A DNA stretch of 50,971 nucleotides from CAYMUL01 sp964393605 (GCA_964393605.1 CAYMUL010000024.1:1-50971), one strand, 5' to 3'. Shown: positions 1 through 9,561, counted from the first letter of the stretch. Notes: generated from the sequence alone by a model not told the origin. Program-made: numbers and translations.

Positions 1-143
1 GCTTCATCGGATTGTTTTTTAGTATTTATGTCGTTTTCGTAAAATTACCGCTAACATTTTTTTAACGCGAACTTGCGTAAAATCCACTTTAAATCCTATA
101 TTTACTGCGCAATAACCACAAAATAATAGATAAAAAGATATAA

Positions 144-989
144 ATGAAGAGACATGAACTAGTTGATAAATATTTAAAACTGCTTAACTTAAAAAATTAT
201 TCCCCCGCAACCGAAAAACTCTATTTGCACCATCTCAATCTATTTCTTGGTTATGTTAATAAATCCTCCAATAAAGAAATAGATGGCGGCTTTTTGCTAA
301 ATTATTTTACTGAACTTAAGCAGACTAAAAACTTCTCTTACTCTTCAATGAAGCAGTCGCTTGCAGCAGTTCGTTTTCTTTATCATGACGTCTTAAAAAA
401 AGAAATTGATTTTGACTTTTTTATTAAAATTAAAAAAGATAATAAACTCCCAAACGTCCTTTCTTCTAACGAAGTTAAAAAAATTATTAACGCTACTGAC
501 AATCTTAAGCATAAAACAATTTTATCTTTAATATATGCCTGCGGATTAAGAATTTCTGAAGCTGTTAACCTTGAGATTAAACATATTGATTCTTCCAACA
601 TGACAATAAAAATTGTAAGCGCAAAAGGGAAAAAAGATAGATATGTTATGTTGTCCGAAAATTTATTGAAAATTCTAAGAGAGTATTTTTCAGAATATAA
701 ACCACGTAAATATCTTTTTAATGGACAAAAGGGGGATAAATATTCAGCCAGAAGCATTCAGGAAATTTTTCGGAATGCAGTTAAAAAAAACGGGATAAGA
801 AAAAAAATTACAGTTCACACTCTAAGGCATAGCTTTGCAACTCACCTTCTTGAAAACGGGACGGACATACGATTAATTCAAGAACTTTTAGGACACAACC
901 AGCTATCAACAACTCAAATTTATACTCACATTACCCCATTAACAATAAAGAAAGTTAAAAGTCCTTTCGATAGTTTGCAACTTTTTTAA
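144..989 (+). CDS. Tyrosine recombinase/integrase, XerC/D-like
   Basis: Site-specific DNA strand exchange enzyme of 281 residues. It has an N-terminal SAM-like core-binding domain (about 5-95) and a C-terminal catalytic domain (about 105-275). All catalytic positions are visible: R136 in CGLRISE, a lysine in AKGKK (161-164), H225 and R228 in HTLRHSFATHLL, H251 in LLGHNQLS and nucleophile Y260 in TTQIYTH. It is therefore probably active. The integron-integrase-specific insertion is not apparent and I see no attC array beside it, so a Xer-type or phage/island-type recombinase fits better. It stands alone, with no phage or transposon partner genes nearby. Whether it is the housekeeping Xer or an accessory enzyme cannot be decided from this window. 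Confidence 0.9.
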   Translation: MKRHELVDKYLKLLNLKNYSPATEKLYLHHLNLFLGYVNKSSNKEIDGGFLLNYFTELKQTKNFSYSSMKQSLAAVRFLYHDVLKKEIDFDFFIKIKKDNKLPNVLSSNEVKKIINATDNLKHKTILSLIYACGLRISEAVNLEIKHIDSSNMTIKIVSAKGKKDRYVMLSENLLKILREYFSEYKPRKYLFNGQKGDKYSARSIQEIFRNAVKKNGIRKKITVHTLRHSFATHLLENGTDIRLIQELLGHNQLSTTQIYTHITPLTIKKVKSPFDSLQLF

Positions 990-1402
990 TATTTACTTTT
1001 TCTTAATTATAAAATCGAACAGCGTACGGACAAGATTAACAAATATTTTCACCGAAGGGTGATTGTATTGAAAGGGATTATTAAACTCGAGATGCCTGAA
1101 ATTTACTTTGGCGGCTCCCGGCAGCCTCGCTGTAGAACAGCTTTTTTTTACCCTTCATAATTCGGCACCTAATAATCAAACTTATGTCCAATACACACAA
1201 AATATTTTTTCGGCTTTAGCCACATAAAAATATTTATTTTGGCGAATCGGTTATTCTATTCTAAATTAATTTATCATAGCTTCATCTATCGCCTTCTTTA
1301 CCAAACGAAGAAAATCTTCATCTCAGTTTTTTGGTTCAGAAGAAAGTTTTAATATTTTCCTTTCGACAATTATTCATTTTATCACAAACAAAAAGAGGCA
1401 AT
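990..1402. other. Intergenic region with small hairpins, no gene seen
   Basis: There is no convincing reading frame in these 413 bases. Short hairpins with four-base loops are present: CACC-GAAG-GGTG near 1057-1068 and GGC-TTTA-GCC at 1212-1221. The latter resembles TGGC-TTTG-GCCA near 30254. A terminator-like hairpin lies at 1129-1149. Confidence 0.5.
1129..1149 (+). terminator. Probable Rho-independent terminator
   Basis: A perfect five-base stem GCTGT/ACAGC with loop AGA is followed directly by eight T residues. It lies 140 bases after the recombinase stop codon and points the same way. The stem is short, so efficiency is uncertain. Confidence 0.5.
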
Positions 1403-2509
1403 ATGAAATATTTAATTTCATCACTATTCCTTCTCTGTTTAGTTATGGAAACCCTTGCACTGCCGCGCTTTGCAGTTCGCTCCGGCGCGCTTTGTTCGGA
1501 TTGCCATACCAATCCCACCGGCGGAACTCTTCGCAACAAAAGCGGTTGGGGTTTCGGCAAAAATAATCTTGCCATGTATTCTTCCTTTAATCAAGAAGAT
1601 GGAATGCAACCAAGCCCGTACATCGGAAACAATATTAGTTACGGCTTAGATTTTAGAACGCAGTATTTAATCTTTACCGACAGCACAAAAACGCGAACGG
1701 ATTTTCATAGAATGTCCGGTGCTGTCTATATCGGAGTTGAAGCATCGGAAAAAATATCTATTCAATCCCGATATGATTTTGTTCAATCTGTTTGGGAAGC
1801 GTACGCAGTTGCATCAATCTTGCCGAATAACGGATATATCAAGTTCGGAACATTCACTCCGAATTTTGGAATACGATTAGATGATCACACTTCATTTACA
1901 CGCGGCGGAGATATGGGAGTGAGTGCCGGCGGCGCAGGTTTTATCTACAATCCTTTCTACACTGAAACGGGAATTGAATTGGGATATTACTTCGGCGAAC
2001 TCGCATTCTTGACCGTCAGTGCTGGGGGAAGCGGTTTTCCTTCTTTCCAAAAAGATCCTGCTTACACTGCGCGGCTTGAACTTAACCCGCCGATTAATGA
2101 CAACATCAATCTGATGTTCGGCGGATCATTTGCTGCTGTCAAACCGGGATTTGGAAGTGCAATTAGAAACGCTTCATTGCTCGGCGGATTTCTCGGATTC
2201 GGATTTAACAATTTTACTTTGCTCGCAGAATTTGATCAGGCGAAAAGTTTATTTGTTACGGATAAAAAATCTTCGGCACTCATGATTGAAGCGGCTTACA
2301 AAATTTCTAAAGGATTAGATGCAGTCGTTCGATTCGATAAATTCGATCCTGACACTGATTCGGAGAAGGACGAATACTCTCACATAATTTTAGGATTCGA
2401 TTATTTCCCGATCAGTTTTCTGGAAATAAAACCGCAATATCGAATCAACGGCGAAGAGCCGAAGATTGACAACAATCTTTTCCTAATTCAATTTCACATT
2501 TGGTATTGA
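1403..2509 (+). CDS. Secreted single-heme (CxxCH) outer-membrane-type barrel protein
   Basis: 368 residues from the ATG at 1403. This start follows AAAAGAGG and gives a clean signal peptide (MKYLISSLFLLCLVMETLA). The frame is open further upstream to an alternative start at 1331, but that would bury the signal peptide. Just after the signal is CSDCH, a c-type heme attachment motif, followed by TNPTGGTLRN. The remainder alternates short amphipathic strands with glycine/aromatic turns and ends in the aromatic FHIWY, as in outer-membrane beta barrels. One heme at the N-terminus of a barrel suggests electron transfer or sensing at the outer membrane. I do not recognise a named family. It stands alone, with its own terminator. 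Confidence 0.75.
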   Translation: MKYLISSLFLLCLVMETLALPRFAVRSGALCSDCHTNPTGGTLRNKSGWGFGKNNLAMYSSFNQEDGMQPSPYIGNNISYGLDFRTQYLIFTDSTKTRTDFHRMSGAVYIGVEASEKISIQSRYDFVQSVWEAYAVASILPNNGYIKFGTFTPNFGIRLDDHTSFTRGGDMGVSAGGAGFIYNPFYTETGIELGYYFGELAFLTVSAGGSGFPSFQKDPAYTARLELNPPINDNINLMFGGSFAAVKPGFGSAIRNASLLGGFLGFGFNNFTLLAEFDQAKSLFVTDKKSSALMIEAAYKISKGLDAVVRFDKFDPDTDSEKDEYSHIILGFDYFPISFLEIKPQYRINGEEPKIDNNLFLIQFHIWY

Positions 2510-2520
2510 TAGTTTGAACT

Positions 2521-2555
2521 GCCCGTTATCATTGATAGCGGGCATTCATTTTAAA
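2521..2555 (+). terminator. Rho-independent terminator of the heme barrel gene
   Basis: A ten-base stem GCCCGTTATC/GATAGCGGGC with loop ATT (2521-2543) and one G-U pair starts 11 bases after the stop codon. It is followed by a T-rich stretch. Confidence 0.8.
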
Positions 2556-2628
2556 AGTTGAAATTTATTTTTTATTTGCTTAATGTAGCAGTGTAAAATT
2601 TCAATCATTAATACAGGAGAAGCTTAGA

Positions 2629-3795
2629 ATGAAGCTCCGTTTAATTACAACATTTGTTGCGCTTGTTGCAACTCTTTCTTTTTCTCAAGTTACGATACTT
2701 GACGACTTTGAAACAGGCTTGGGGCATTTCAATTTACAAACTAATTACTCAGGTTCAACTGTTGGAGTTATTGGCACTACACCAACAATCGATTCATCAA
2801 CTGCACATTGGGGAATGAAATCTCTTCGTATAGTTTTCATCGATGATCCTGCACAATCTGTAAATTGGGCTGTGCGTTTTCTTTCCGGGACCGGTACTCC
2901 CGCAAATAATATCGAGATGGCTCCGACCGGATGGACAGGCTATTGGCTAAAAACAAATAGACCATGGCTAAGAACATCAGCATTAATAGATGCGCCCGGT
3001 ACGGCTGAAGTTGGCGACACACTCAATGTTGCCGGCGATGATCAATGGCATTATTATCAGTGGAATCTTGGGCAAGATGGGCAACCTATGTGGAAAGGCT
3101 GGGTAACCGGCAACGATACAATCTCCGACGATCCTACTCCCACTTATGATGCGATTTGGTTCTTCGCACCGGATGGCTCGGATACTACCGTTGTTTTTCT
3201 TGATTTTGTTGTTTGGAATCCGAACGGTCAAATTCCTGTTGAACTTCGTTCTTTCACTGCCGCAGTTGATAAAAACAATGTTGACTTAAGATGGATTACT
3301 GCAACAGAAACAAATAACAAAGGCTTCGAGGTTCAGCGAAGAAGCGAATCCTCAAACTATGAAACAATCGGATTTGTTCAGGGCAACGGAACAACTTCCG
3401 AACTTCATGCTTATACTTTCAGCGATGTTGTGAAGAATGAAGGCAATTATACTTATCGCTTGAAGCAAATTGATTTTGACGGCACGTACGAATTATCGAA
3501 CGAGGTTTATGTTGATATTATTTCAATACCCGGCGAATATGTACTTGCACAAAATTTTCCGAATCCTTTCAACCCGAACACGAATATCAGATACTCTCTT
3601 CCCGAAAACGGAATTGTGAATCTTTCGATCTTCAATGTGCTGGGACAAAAAGTTGCGGAGCTTGTAAATCAATATCAAAATGCTGGTGAGTATAGTGTTG
3701 ATTTCACCGCACATAACTTCTCGAGCGGAAATTACATTTATGTTCTTTCCGTCAACGGAAATACAATTACTAAGAAAATGACGCTTTTGAAATAG
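2629..3795 (+). CDS. T9SS type A sorting domain protein
   Basis: 388-residue secreted protein. The signal peptide is MKLRLITTFVALVATLSFSQ. Residues 21-200 form a jelly-roll-like module opening with DDFETG, typical of carbohydrate- or ligand-binding domains. Residues 205-300 resemble an Fn3-like segment (VELRSFTA, then TATETNNKGFEVQR). The C-terminal 85 residues are a type IX secretion sorting domain starting at LAQNFPNPFNPNTNIRYSL and ending KKMTLLK. The protein is expected to cross the outer membrane through the T9SS and remain at the surface or be released. A ribosome-binding site (CAGGAGA) lies about 10 bases before the ATG. The ligand is unknown. Confidence 0.9.
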   Translation: MKLRLITTFVALVATLSFSQVTILDDFETGLGHFNLQTNYSGSTVGVIGTTPTIDSSTAHWGMKSLRIVFIDDPAQSVNWAVRFLSGTGTPANNIEMAPTGWTGYWLKTNRPWLRTSALIDAPGTAEVGDTLNVAGDDQWHYYQWNLGQDGQPMWKGWVTGNDTISDDPTPTYDAIWFFAPDGSDTTVVFLDFVVWNPNGQIPVELRSFTAAVDKNNVDLRWITATETNNKGFEVQRRSESSNYETIGFVQGNGTTSELHAYTFSDVVKNEGNYTYRLKQIDFDGTYELSNEVYVDIISIPGEYVLAQNFPNPFNPNTNIRYSLPENGIVNLSIFNVLGQKVAELVNQYQNAGEYSVDFTAHNFSSGNYIYVLSVNGNTITKKMTLLK

Positions 3796-3824
3796 AAGTT
3801 GATTGTTGATTATTGTGCTTCCTT

Positions 3825-3857
3825 GGGCTGTCTGAATAAGATAGCCCTTTTTATTTT
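3825..3857 (+). terminator. Rho-independent terminator
   Basis: A nine-base stem GGGCTGTCT/AGATAGCCC (one G-U pair) with loop GAATA is followed by TTTTTATTTT. It lies 29 bases after the T9SS cargo gene. Confidence 0.85.
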
Positions 3858-4027
3858 ATGGGATTTAAATTTTAATTCTTTATAGTCAAATTCATTTCCA
3901 AACGAGACAAAATATTTCTTTCTGTCTCAGAAATCGCTTGTCAAATAAGGTTAAAACAACTATTTGAAAAAACCTTTTGTTACAAATCTATTTTCTTTAA
4001 CGAAAAAAATTTTTGAACAAGTAGATC

Positions 4028-4166
4028 TCTAATGTTGACGACAAAAAAGGATACATAAAAAAATCTTCGTAGAAGATTTATTATTGTAGAAAAATAAAAA
4101 ACAAGAAGAACAGAGCATCGTAGATGCTCAATTATACAATCTCGTTCTTACGAGACCTTGATTTTT
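4028..4166. repeat. Dispersed hairpin repeat A, copy 1
   Basis: 139 bases, apparently identical to 4663-4801. It contains three consecutive hairpins: AAATCTTC-GTA-GAAGATTT (4061-4079), GAGCATC-GTA-GATGCTC (4113-4129) and TCTCGT-TCTT-ACGAGA (4140-4155). The linkers between them (ATTATTGTAGA..., AATTATACAAT) are also found, slightly changed, in repeat C. The whole region 3858-4884 has no credible gene. Confidence 0.9.
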
Positions 4167-4278
4167 TTTCGGCGTAGTTCATTATTTCTAATAAATTTTT
4201 CATAACGGAGAAATGCAAAATGTACAACGCTCGATTCCAATTTGTTCGGGATTAGCTTCTTGCTACAATGCTATTTTC

Positions 4279-4634
4279 CCTAAGCTGGACAAACCAGAAC
4301 CAAAATTAAATGTTCACCAAATTGTTGTTCTTACTTCCGTAATGAGAGCATTCCAAAACAGAAAAAAATATTTCATTCCCGAAAGTTTTCGGAATGTCAA
4401 TAATAAGAATATTTTTCCCGTTATGGAAAATATGTTGGTAACAAAATATTGCGAATGTAACACTAAATCCCGTAGGGATGACACAATTTACTGTTCTCAT
4501 CTTCCTTTACTTCTTGAACCAAAACCAAAAGTTGAGCATTTTACAAGTAATAGTTTTAGCCATAATTGACAAGAGTATGCATGAACTGAAAAAATATTTT
4601 GCCATTATTGGTCATGATTTTAACTTAAAGGTAC
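4279..4634. repeat. Dispersed repeat B, copy 1
   Basis: About 356 bases that recur at 43686-44042 with only scattered differences. Internal hairpins include CCGAAA-GT-TTTCGG, TTTTCC(C)-GTTA-(T)GGAAAA and ATCCC-GTA-GGGAT (4467-4479). Open frames across it on both strands also exist in the other copy, but they follow the palindromes and resemble no protein, so the element is probably non-coding. It sits between the two copies of repeat A. Confidence 0.9.
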
Positions 4635-4662
4635 CTATGGGAAAAAAATGAATAAGCAGAGT

Positions 4663-4801
4663 TCTAATGTTGACGACAAAAAAGGATACATAAAAAAATC
4701 TTCGTAGAAGATTTATTATTGTAGAAAAATAAAAAACAAGAAGAACAGAGCATCGTAGATGCTCAATTATACAATCTCGTTCTTACGAGACCTTGATTTT
4801 T
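4663..4801. repeat. Dispersed hairpin repeat A, copy 2
   Basis: Second 139-base copy, with the same three hairpins as copy 1. Together they give the arrangement A-B-A between 4028 and 4801, directly downstream of the converging DUF4175 gene. Confidence 0.9.
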
Positions 4802-4884
4802 CCGGCGTAGCCAATTCGGAGGAATGAAATCCGGATATGAAAATGAGTGCGGGTGCTGCTACGAATTTGTCAAACGAAAAAAAA

Positions 4885-7800
4885 TTAATTCTTTATCCCT
4901 TCCTTCTGCAGCTCTTCATAATATTTTCTAATCAAATCTTCATAGTCTTTTAAGTATCCCTCTTGAATAGATTTTAGAAGTGCATCGCGCAGAAGGTCGC
5001 TTTTCTTTTTCAAGTAAAGTTCCGAAGGAGATTGCCGCGTTACATTTGTGCCGGTGTTAGATTCTCTCTCTTTTTCAAAATCTCTTTCATTAATTGAGCG
5101 CTGTGCATCCAAAAGTTTGGATAAAATTCTTTCCTGTTTTTGCACGAGTTCATCGTCAAGTTTTTCCGTGCGCATATCAGTAATTACTTCCTGCATTTGT
5201 TTAAGAATTTTATCAAGATTTTCCGGTAATGCTTTTGATTTGCCGGATTGCTTCGCTTCTTTATTCAATTGATCCAAAGATTTTTGGATTAACTGCTGTT
5301 GTTGTGCAAGTCGTTGCAATTGCATTTGCTGTTCGCCCGAAAGATTTCCTTGCGATAACTGCTCGAGTTGTTGAGTTAAATTATTGAGCGACATCTGTTG
5401 TCCCGAAAGTTGTCCGAGTTGTTGCATCAAAGACATCATTCCCCCCTGTCCACCCCCCTGCATCATTTGATCGAGAGAATTCTTCATCATCATAGCAGCT
5501 TGATTTAATGACTTCATCGCCTCGCCTTGTGCGTTAAGTGCTTGAGTTCCGTTTCTATTTTGAAGCCCTTCCATTCCGTTTTGCATGCTGCGTTTTGCAT
5601 CGCCCAATGCTTTTCCCATTTCGGGAGTAACCGCAAATGTTTTCTGCGATAGTTCGGAAAGTTGGTTCATCAAATTTTCAAGATTACGTTTGACGCTTTC
5701 CTGTTCGCGAAGTGCTTCATTAAATTCGTTTACATCCTGCGAACGTGATTTTTCTTTCAGTGCTTCTTCCTTTTTCGAGAGAGTTAAAATATTATCGAGT
5801 AGTTTCATTAAATCAGTGAACGTTTTCATCTGGTTTGCCTGCATCATGCTGCTTTGCATTTGCTTCATCATATCGCTCATCTTCTGCATATTTTTAGAAA
5901 CCTGGTTTTGCTTTTGCAAAGATTGTTGTTTCATTTCTTGCTGCAAATTTTTTTGCGCATCTTCCGAAAGAGATTCGTTTTTTTGTTTCTGCATCTCCTC
6001 CATCATTTTCTTCATCTCTTCATTCGGCATGTCGTTCATGCTATTCATCTTTTCCTGAAGTTCTTTCATTTCGTCTTCAAGTTGTTCGAGTTTATTCGTT
6101 ATCTCCTCTTGTTTTTTCTCAACGGACTTTTTTTCATTTTCGTTATTGAGGTTACTGTTCCTGGTTTTCTCCTCATTCTCTTTTTGTTCTTTTTGAATTT
6201 CCTCAATTCGCTTCAGAGTTTCATCCATTTTCTGTTCAACTTGAATGCGTTTAAATAAATTTATTGTTCGTTCGAGACTTTTCTTGAAAGCTTCTTCGTC
6301 GAACTTCATGTTCTCAAGGGCTTGCTGTACTTGCTTCCTGTCAAGGTTTTGCAAAGTTTGTTGAAGTTTTTCCATCGCTCGTTTCATTTCATCGCTGGAA
6401 AGTTCGTTCATTAATTTTTGCATCTCCATATACTTCTGCATCGTTTCTTCGGAGAGCATATTGTTTTTTTGCAGTTCTTCTTTTGTGTTGGAAAGTTGTT
6501 CGCTCATCTCCTCAACTTTTTGTTGAAGCTGATCAAACTTCTCAATCGTCTTTTCGATTTTTTCTTTTTCTTCCCACGTGATTTCTTTTTTGTCCTGCTT
6601 TAATTCATTTTCAATTTTTTCAATTTCCTTTTTCAACTGTTCCGCTTCTTTAACAGTCTTTAATAATTCTTGAGTGATGCTTTCCTGCTCTTCATCAACT
6701 TGAGTGAATAGCTCATCGATAGAAGGAATGCGTATAAAAAACATTTGCGAGCGCGATGATTTTGGTCCGCTGACATTATCGTTGTCAAAGATTTCAAAAT
6801 AATATTGCACAACATCCTCTGTAGCGAGATTCAATGATGAAAGATTCCAAATGTGAGAGAGTTCCTGTTCTTTCATCGAATTATTCATTTCAATTTTTAA
6901 CGAAGAGAACTTTTCTTGCGGCATTTCATAACGCGATTCCGCCAATCGATAATGAAGCAGTAGTTTATCAAATCCGTAGTCATCTTTTAATCGCAACAAA
7001 AAAGCAAGACGTTGATCGCTTGAAAGAATTACATCTTTGTTCGGCTGAAGAATGTCGATTGCAGGGTATTCATCATACAACGAAGTTATCGAATATGTAA
7101 CTGGAGAAAGATTTTCATTCCCTTTTTCATCTTTAATAGAGATAAAATATTTTACATCCTTTTTTATTGTAAAGACTCCCTCAGCCGCATTATTATTGGC
7201 TGAAAGCGGGATAGCTGTCGTATCATCAAAGAATATATTTGCGGAAGAAATGTTCTTCGATGCCAGCAAAGAAAACTTAACGCGCGTGCCGACGAGCGCG
7301 GTTATATTCCCGTTATCCTTTTGTACCGTTTGCGGAAGATTTGAATAGTTCGGCGGAGAAATATTTAAAGTAAGATTGCGAATTATCGGGCGGTCGATAA
7401 CAGTAATTTTATATTTCTCGCTCTCGATATCTTCGGCAGATAAAAAATATTCGGTGCCGTTTTGCATCGTTTGAAAAAGATAAACGAAAGAAGAAGTTGT
7501 ATCGCGCAGTAATTTAATTTTAGTGTAATCGGTTTCCGCTTCATTTTTTTTGAAGAGAGTTATTTCATTTCCGTAAAATTCACCGTCGGTAAGAATTGAT
7601 ACTTCAACGCTTTCCCCTTTTGTCAGTTCGTAATTTCCGGGAATTATTCTGAATGAAAACTTTGCGGGCGGAATGAACTCTTCATTAAAATGTGTTAAAC
7701 GGAATGCCGCATGATTTAATCCGGGGATAAGTAAAATCATTATAAGCACGACAAAGATTGCGGGAAGTGAAATTTTCAAAAATGTTTTAGCTTTTTCGAA

Positions 7801-8259
7801 GTTGACCGCCTCTCCAAAATTTATTTCTTTTACCTTGTAATAAATTCTTTCAAATGCGGCGTTCACTAACGCGGATGAATACAAACTACTTTTCGAATTA
7901 CTGACAAGTTGCAAAGAGTTTGTGAATTCATCTTTTAAAGCAGGAAACAAATTACCGATTTTAGTTGCTGTTGCAGTAAAATTCTTTTCATCCACGCGAG
8001 TGATTATTTTAAGCGGCTTTAAAAGAGTAAAATATAAAAGAGCAAGAAAGAGCATTCCGATCAATAAAATCAATACCGTGCGAACAGTCGAAGAAAAATG
8101 AAAAATATGTTCGAGCAATACAATGAATAAGAATAATGCAACAATCGAAACAAATAATTGTTGAGTACCAATCGCCGCAACAGAGAGTTTTTCTCTTTTC
8201 GAAAAACTTTTTAGTCTTTCGATCAATTCGTTAAAATAATTTATTTGACTTCCGTTCAT
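4885..8259 (-). CDS. DUF4175-type membrane protein with long coiled coil
   Basis: 1124 residues. Two membrane segments lie near 25-75 and a third near 163-187. A probable extracytoplasmic beta-rich region follows (about 190-510). Then comes a very long charged coiled coil (about 515-800) rich in E, K and Q, and a Q/M/G-rich low-complexity part (about 880-1000, with QGGGQGGMM). This architecture matches the DUF4175 family. In related genomes such proteins lie with DUF4159, MoxR ATPase, DUF58 and von Willebrand factor A genes, but only DUF4159 is present here. The start overlaps the end of the DUF4159 gene by four bases, so the two are co-translated. Function unknown; an envelope structural or stress role is inference. 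Confidence 0.8.
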   Translation of the reverse strand: MNGSQINYFNELIERLKSFSKREKLSVAAIGTQQLFVSIVALFLFIVLLEHIFHFSSTVRTVLILLIGMLFLALLYFTLLKPLKIITRVDEKNFTATATKIGNLFPALKDEFTNSLQLVSNSKSSLYSSALVNAAFERIYYKVKEINFGEAVNFEKAKTFLKISLPAIFVVLIMILLIPGLNHAAFRLTHFNEEFIPPAKFSFRIIPGNYELTKGESVEVSILTDGEFYGNEITLFKKNEAETDYTKIKLLRDTTSSFVYLFQTMQNGTEYFLSAEDIESEKYKITVIDRPIIRNLTLNISPPNYSNLPQTVQKDNGNITALVGTRVKFSLLASKNISSANIFFDDTTAIPLSANNNAAEGVFTIKKDVKYFISIKDEKGNENLSPVTYSITSLYDEYPAIDILQPNKDVILSSDQRLAFLLRLKDDYGFDKLLLHYRLAESRYEMPQEKFSSLKIEMNNSMKEQELSHIWNLSSLNLATEDVVQYYFEIFDNDNVSGPKSSRSQMFFIRIPSIDELFTQVDEEQESITQELLKTVKEAEQLKKEIEKIENELKQDKKEITWEEKEKIEKTIEKFDQLQQKVEEMSEQLSNTKEELQKNNMLSEETMQKYMEMQKLMNELSSDEMKRAMEKLQQTLQNLDRKQVQQALENMKFDEEAFKKSLERTINLFKRIQVEQKMDETLKRIEEIQKEQKENEEKTRNSNLNNENEKKSVEKKQEEITNKLEQLEDEMKELQEKMNSMNDMPNEEMKKMMEEMQKQKNESLSEDAQKNLQQEMKQQSLQKQNQVSKNMQKMSDMMKQMQSSMMQANQMKTFTDLMKLLDNILTLSKKEEALKEKSRSQDVNEFNEALREQESVKRNLENLMNQLSELSQKTFAVTPEMGKALGDAKRSMQNGMEGLQNRNGTQALNAQGEAMKSLNQAAMMMKNSLDQMMQGGGQGGMMSLMQQLGQLSGQQMSLNNLTQQLEQLSQGNLSGEQQMQLQRLAQQQQLIQKSLDQLNKEAKQSGKSKALPENLDKILKQMQEVITDMRTEKLDDELVQKQERILSKLLDAQRSINERDFEKERESNTGTNVTRQSPSELYLKKKSDLLRDALLKSIQEGYLKDYEDLIRKYYEELQKEGIKN

Positions 8260-8912
8260 TTTGTCAACGCAAATAAAATTATGTTCGCACCGAATTCAAG
8301 TGCTTCTTTTCTTTTCTGTTCAGGATTGTTATGAATTTTTGCATCAGCCCAACCATCGGAAGGATTTGATTCGAAAGTGTAATAAACTGTTAGTCTGTCG
8401 TTAATAAAAATTCCAAAACCCTGCGGAGGTTTTTTATCGTGTTCGTGTGTCTTTGGCGGTCCGTACGGAAATTTATAATGAATGTTATAAATCGCATGAG
8501 AGAAAGGGAGTTCGACAAATTCAGTTTCGGGAAAAACTTTTTTCATTTCTCTGCGAAGTGAATTGTTCAAACCGTAATCGTCATCGATGTAAAGAAACCC
8601 GCCACGTTCCAAATATTTTCTTAATCTTTCCGCTTCGGATGAAGAGAAAACAATATTGCCGTGTCCTGTTAAAAATAAAAAAGGATAGAAAAAAATATCG
8701 TCGGAAGAAATATCAACGAACTGATATTTTTCACTGACATTCAAAGTAAATTTTTCTTTAACAAATTTAAGCAGATTCACATCGGCGGAAGGATCATTGT
8801 ACCAATCGCCGCCGCCGTTGTATTTAAGGCGTGCAATAGATACTTCTCCCGCTTGCGCAAAGGAAGTTCGCAACGAAATAAAGAATAATATTAGTAGCAA
8901 ATATTTTGTCAT
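8256..8912 (-). CDS. DUF4159 domain protein, secreted
   Basis: 218 residues with a signal peptide (MTKYLLLILFFISLRTSFAQA) and a single DUF4159 domain. Recognisable blocks are LKYNGGGDWY, LFLTGHGNIVFSS, GGFLYIDDDYG and a late GIFINDRLTVYYTFESNPSDGWAD. The domain looks like a glutamine-amidotransferase/flavodoxin-like fold (the TGHG..F block), but no catalytic cysteine is visible, so a binding or structural role is more likely. It is the first gene of a two-gene unit with the DUF4175 protein. Its substrate is unknown. Confidence 0.85.
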   Translation of the reverse strand: MTKYLLLILFFISLRTSFAQAGEVSIARLKYNGGGDWYNDPSADVNLLKFVKEKFTLNVSEKYQFVDISSDDIFFYPFLFLTGHGNIVFSSSEAERLRKYLERGGFLYIDDDYGLNNSLRREMKKVFPETEFVELPFSHAIYNIHYKFPYGPPKTHEHDKKPPQGFGIFINDRLTVYYTFESNPSDGWADAKIHNNPEQKRKEALEFGANIILFALTK

Positions 8913-9030
8913 CGTGCGTGAAATTTAGAGTTGTGATTTGTCAATATCAATTCAATTTTAATTATTTGAACGTGTCAACTTCTGAAATGTTTCATGAATA
9001 AATAAAATTCTTTCAACTGCGGAACGTATT

Positions 9031-9561
9031 TTATTTTTTGATTGTCTTTGAAGTAATGTTCAGATTATCGAGAACTTTGTCATAAATATTTTTATCAACT
9101 TTACTTAAAAGAATTGCTTCTAAAAATTTTGCATTCTTGATACGCTGAAAAAATCCAAAGTGTTTTGAATTGCCGTAATGCACTTTCATTAAGCCGCTAA
9201 TTCTCCCCTCAAAGATTCCGCCGCTCAAATTTGTAATGGATGAATAAGCAATCTCTTCTGTTCTGTCGTTCTTCATGAATTTTGAAATGGTGATTTTATT
9301 TTCATCAGTTTTTATTTCGTAAGGAATGGTTGTATAAAAATTCCAATAAAATAAATTTAGAACAATTATAACAATCACTAATAAAATCACGGTGAATATT
9401 TGAATTGCTTCTCCTTTGTAAGTTAAAACTACGGGGAGCAAATAGAGAAGCAAAAGCAAAGTTGTCGGAATATTTAAATAACGATAAACGAATTTCATAA
9501 ACGGTGAGTAGTGGAAAGTTTGCGTTATGTCAGCGGGCGAAGGATTGTTTTTCTTTTTCAT
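9031..9561 (-). CDS. Small membrane protein, PH-like cytoplasmic domain
   Basis: 176 residues. Two adjacent hydrophobic segments (about 32-50 and 54-75) are followed by a beta-rich soluble half (about 80-170) that resembles the bacterial PH-like domain of membrane proteins (YEIKTDENKITISKF, then a final helix). No enzyme motif is seen. The start codon shares one base with the stop of the aminotransferase gene (TAATG), so it is the last gene of the polysaccharide cluster. It is unrecognised; a link to the glycan pathway rests on position only. Confidence 0.65.
   Translation of the reverse strand: MKKKNNPSPADITQTFHYSPFMKFVYRYLNIPTTLLLLLYLLPVVLTYKGEAIQIFTVILLVIVIIVLNLFYWNFYTTIPYEIKTDENKITISKFMKNDRTEEIAYSSITNLSGGIFEGRISGLMKVHYGNSKHFGFFQRIKNAKFLEAILLSKVDKNIYDKVLDNLNITSKTIKK

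Noticed and set aside
1..143. tRNA or regulatory RNA upstream of the recombinase
   Set aside because: No cloverleaf or conserved T-loop found; only a weak ACGC/GCGT pairing near 66-80.
990..1402. Integron cassette array beside the recombinase
   Set aside because: No series of attC-like sites or cassette genes, and the integrase lacks the integron-specific insertion.
4213..4569. Open frame of 118 codons in repeat B (and counterparts at 43662-43976)
   Set aside because: It follows the palindromes of a dispersed non-coding repeat, differs between copies and has no protein-like features.
4028..4801. CRISPR-like array
   Set aside because: Repeats are hairpins with irregular spacing, only two copies of A, no regular spacers and no cas genes.
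5585..6603. Long plus-strand open frames opposite the DUF4175 gene
   Set aside because: Mirror frames of the repetitive E/K/Q-rich coiled-coil coding sequence; no signal or domain.
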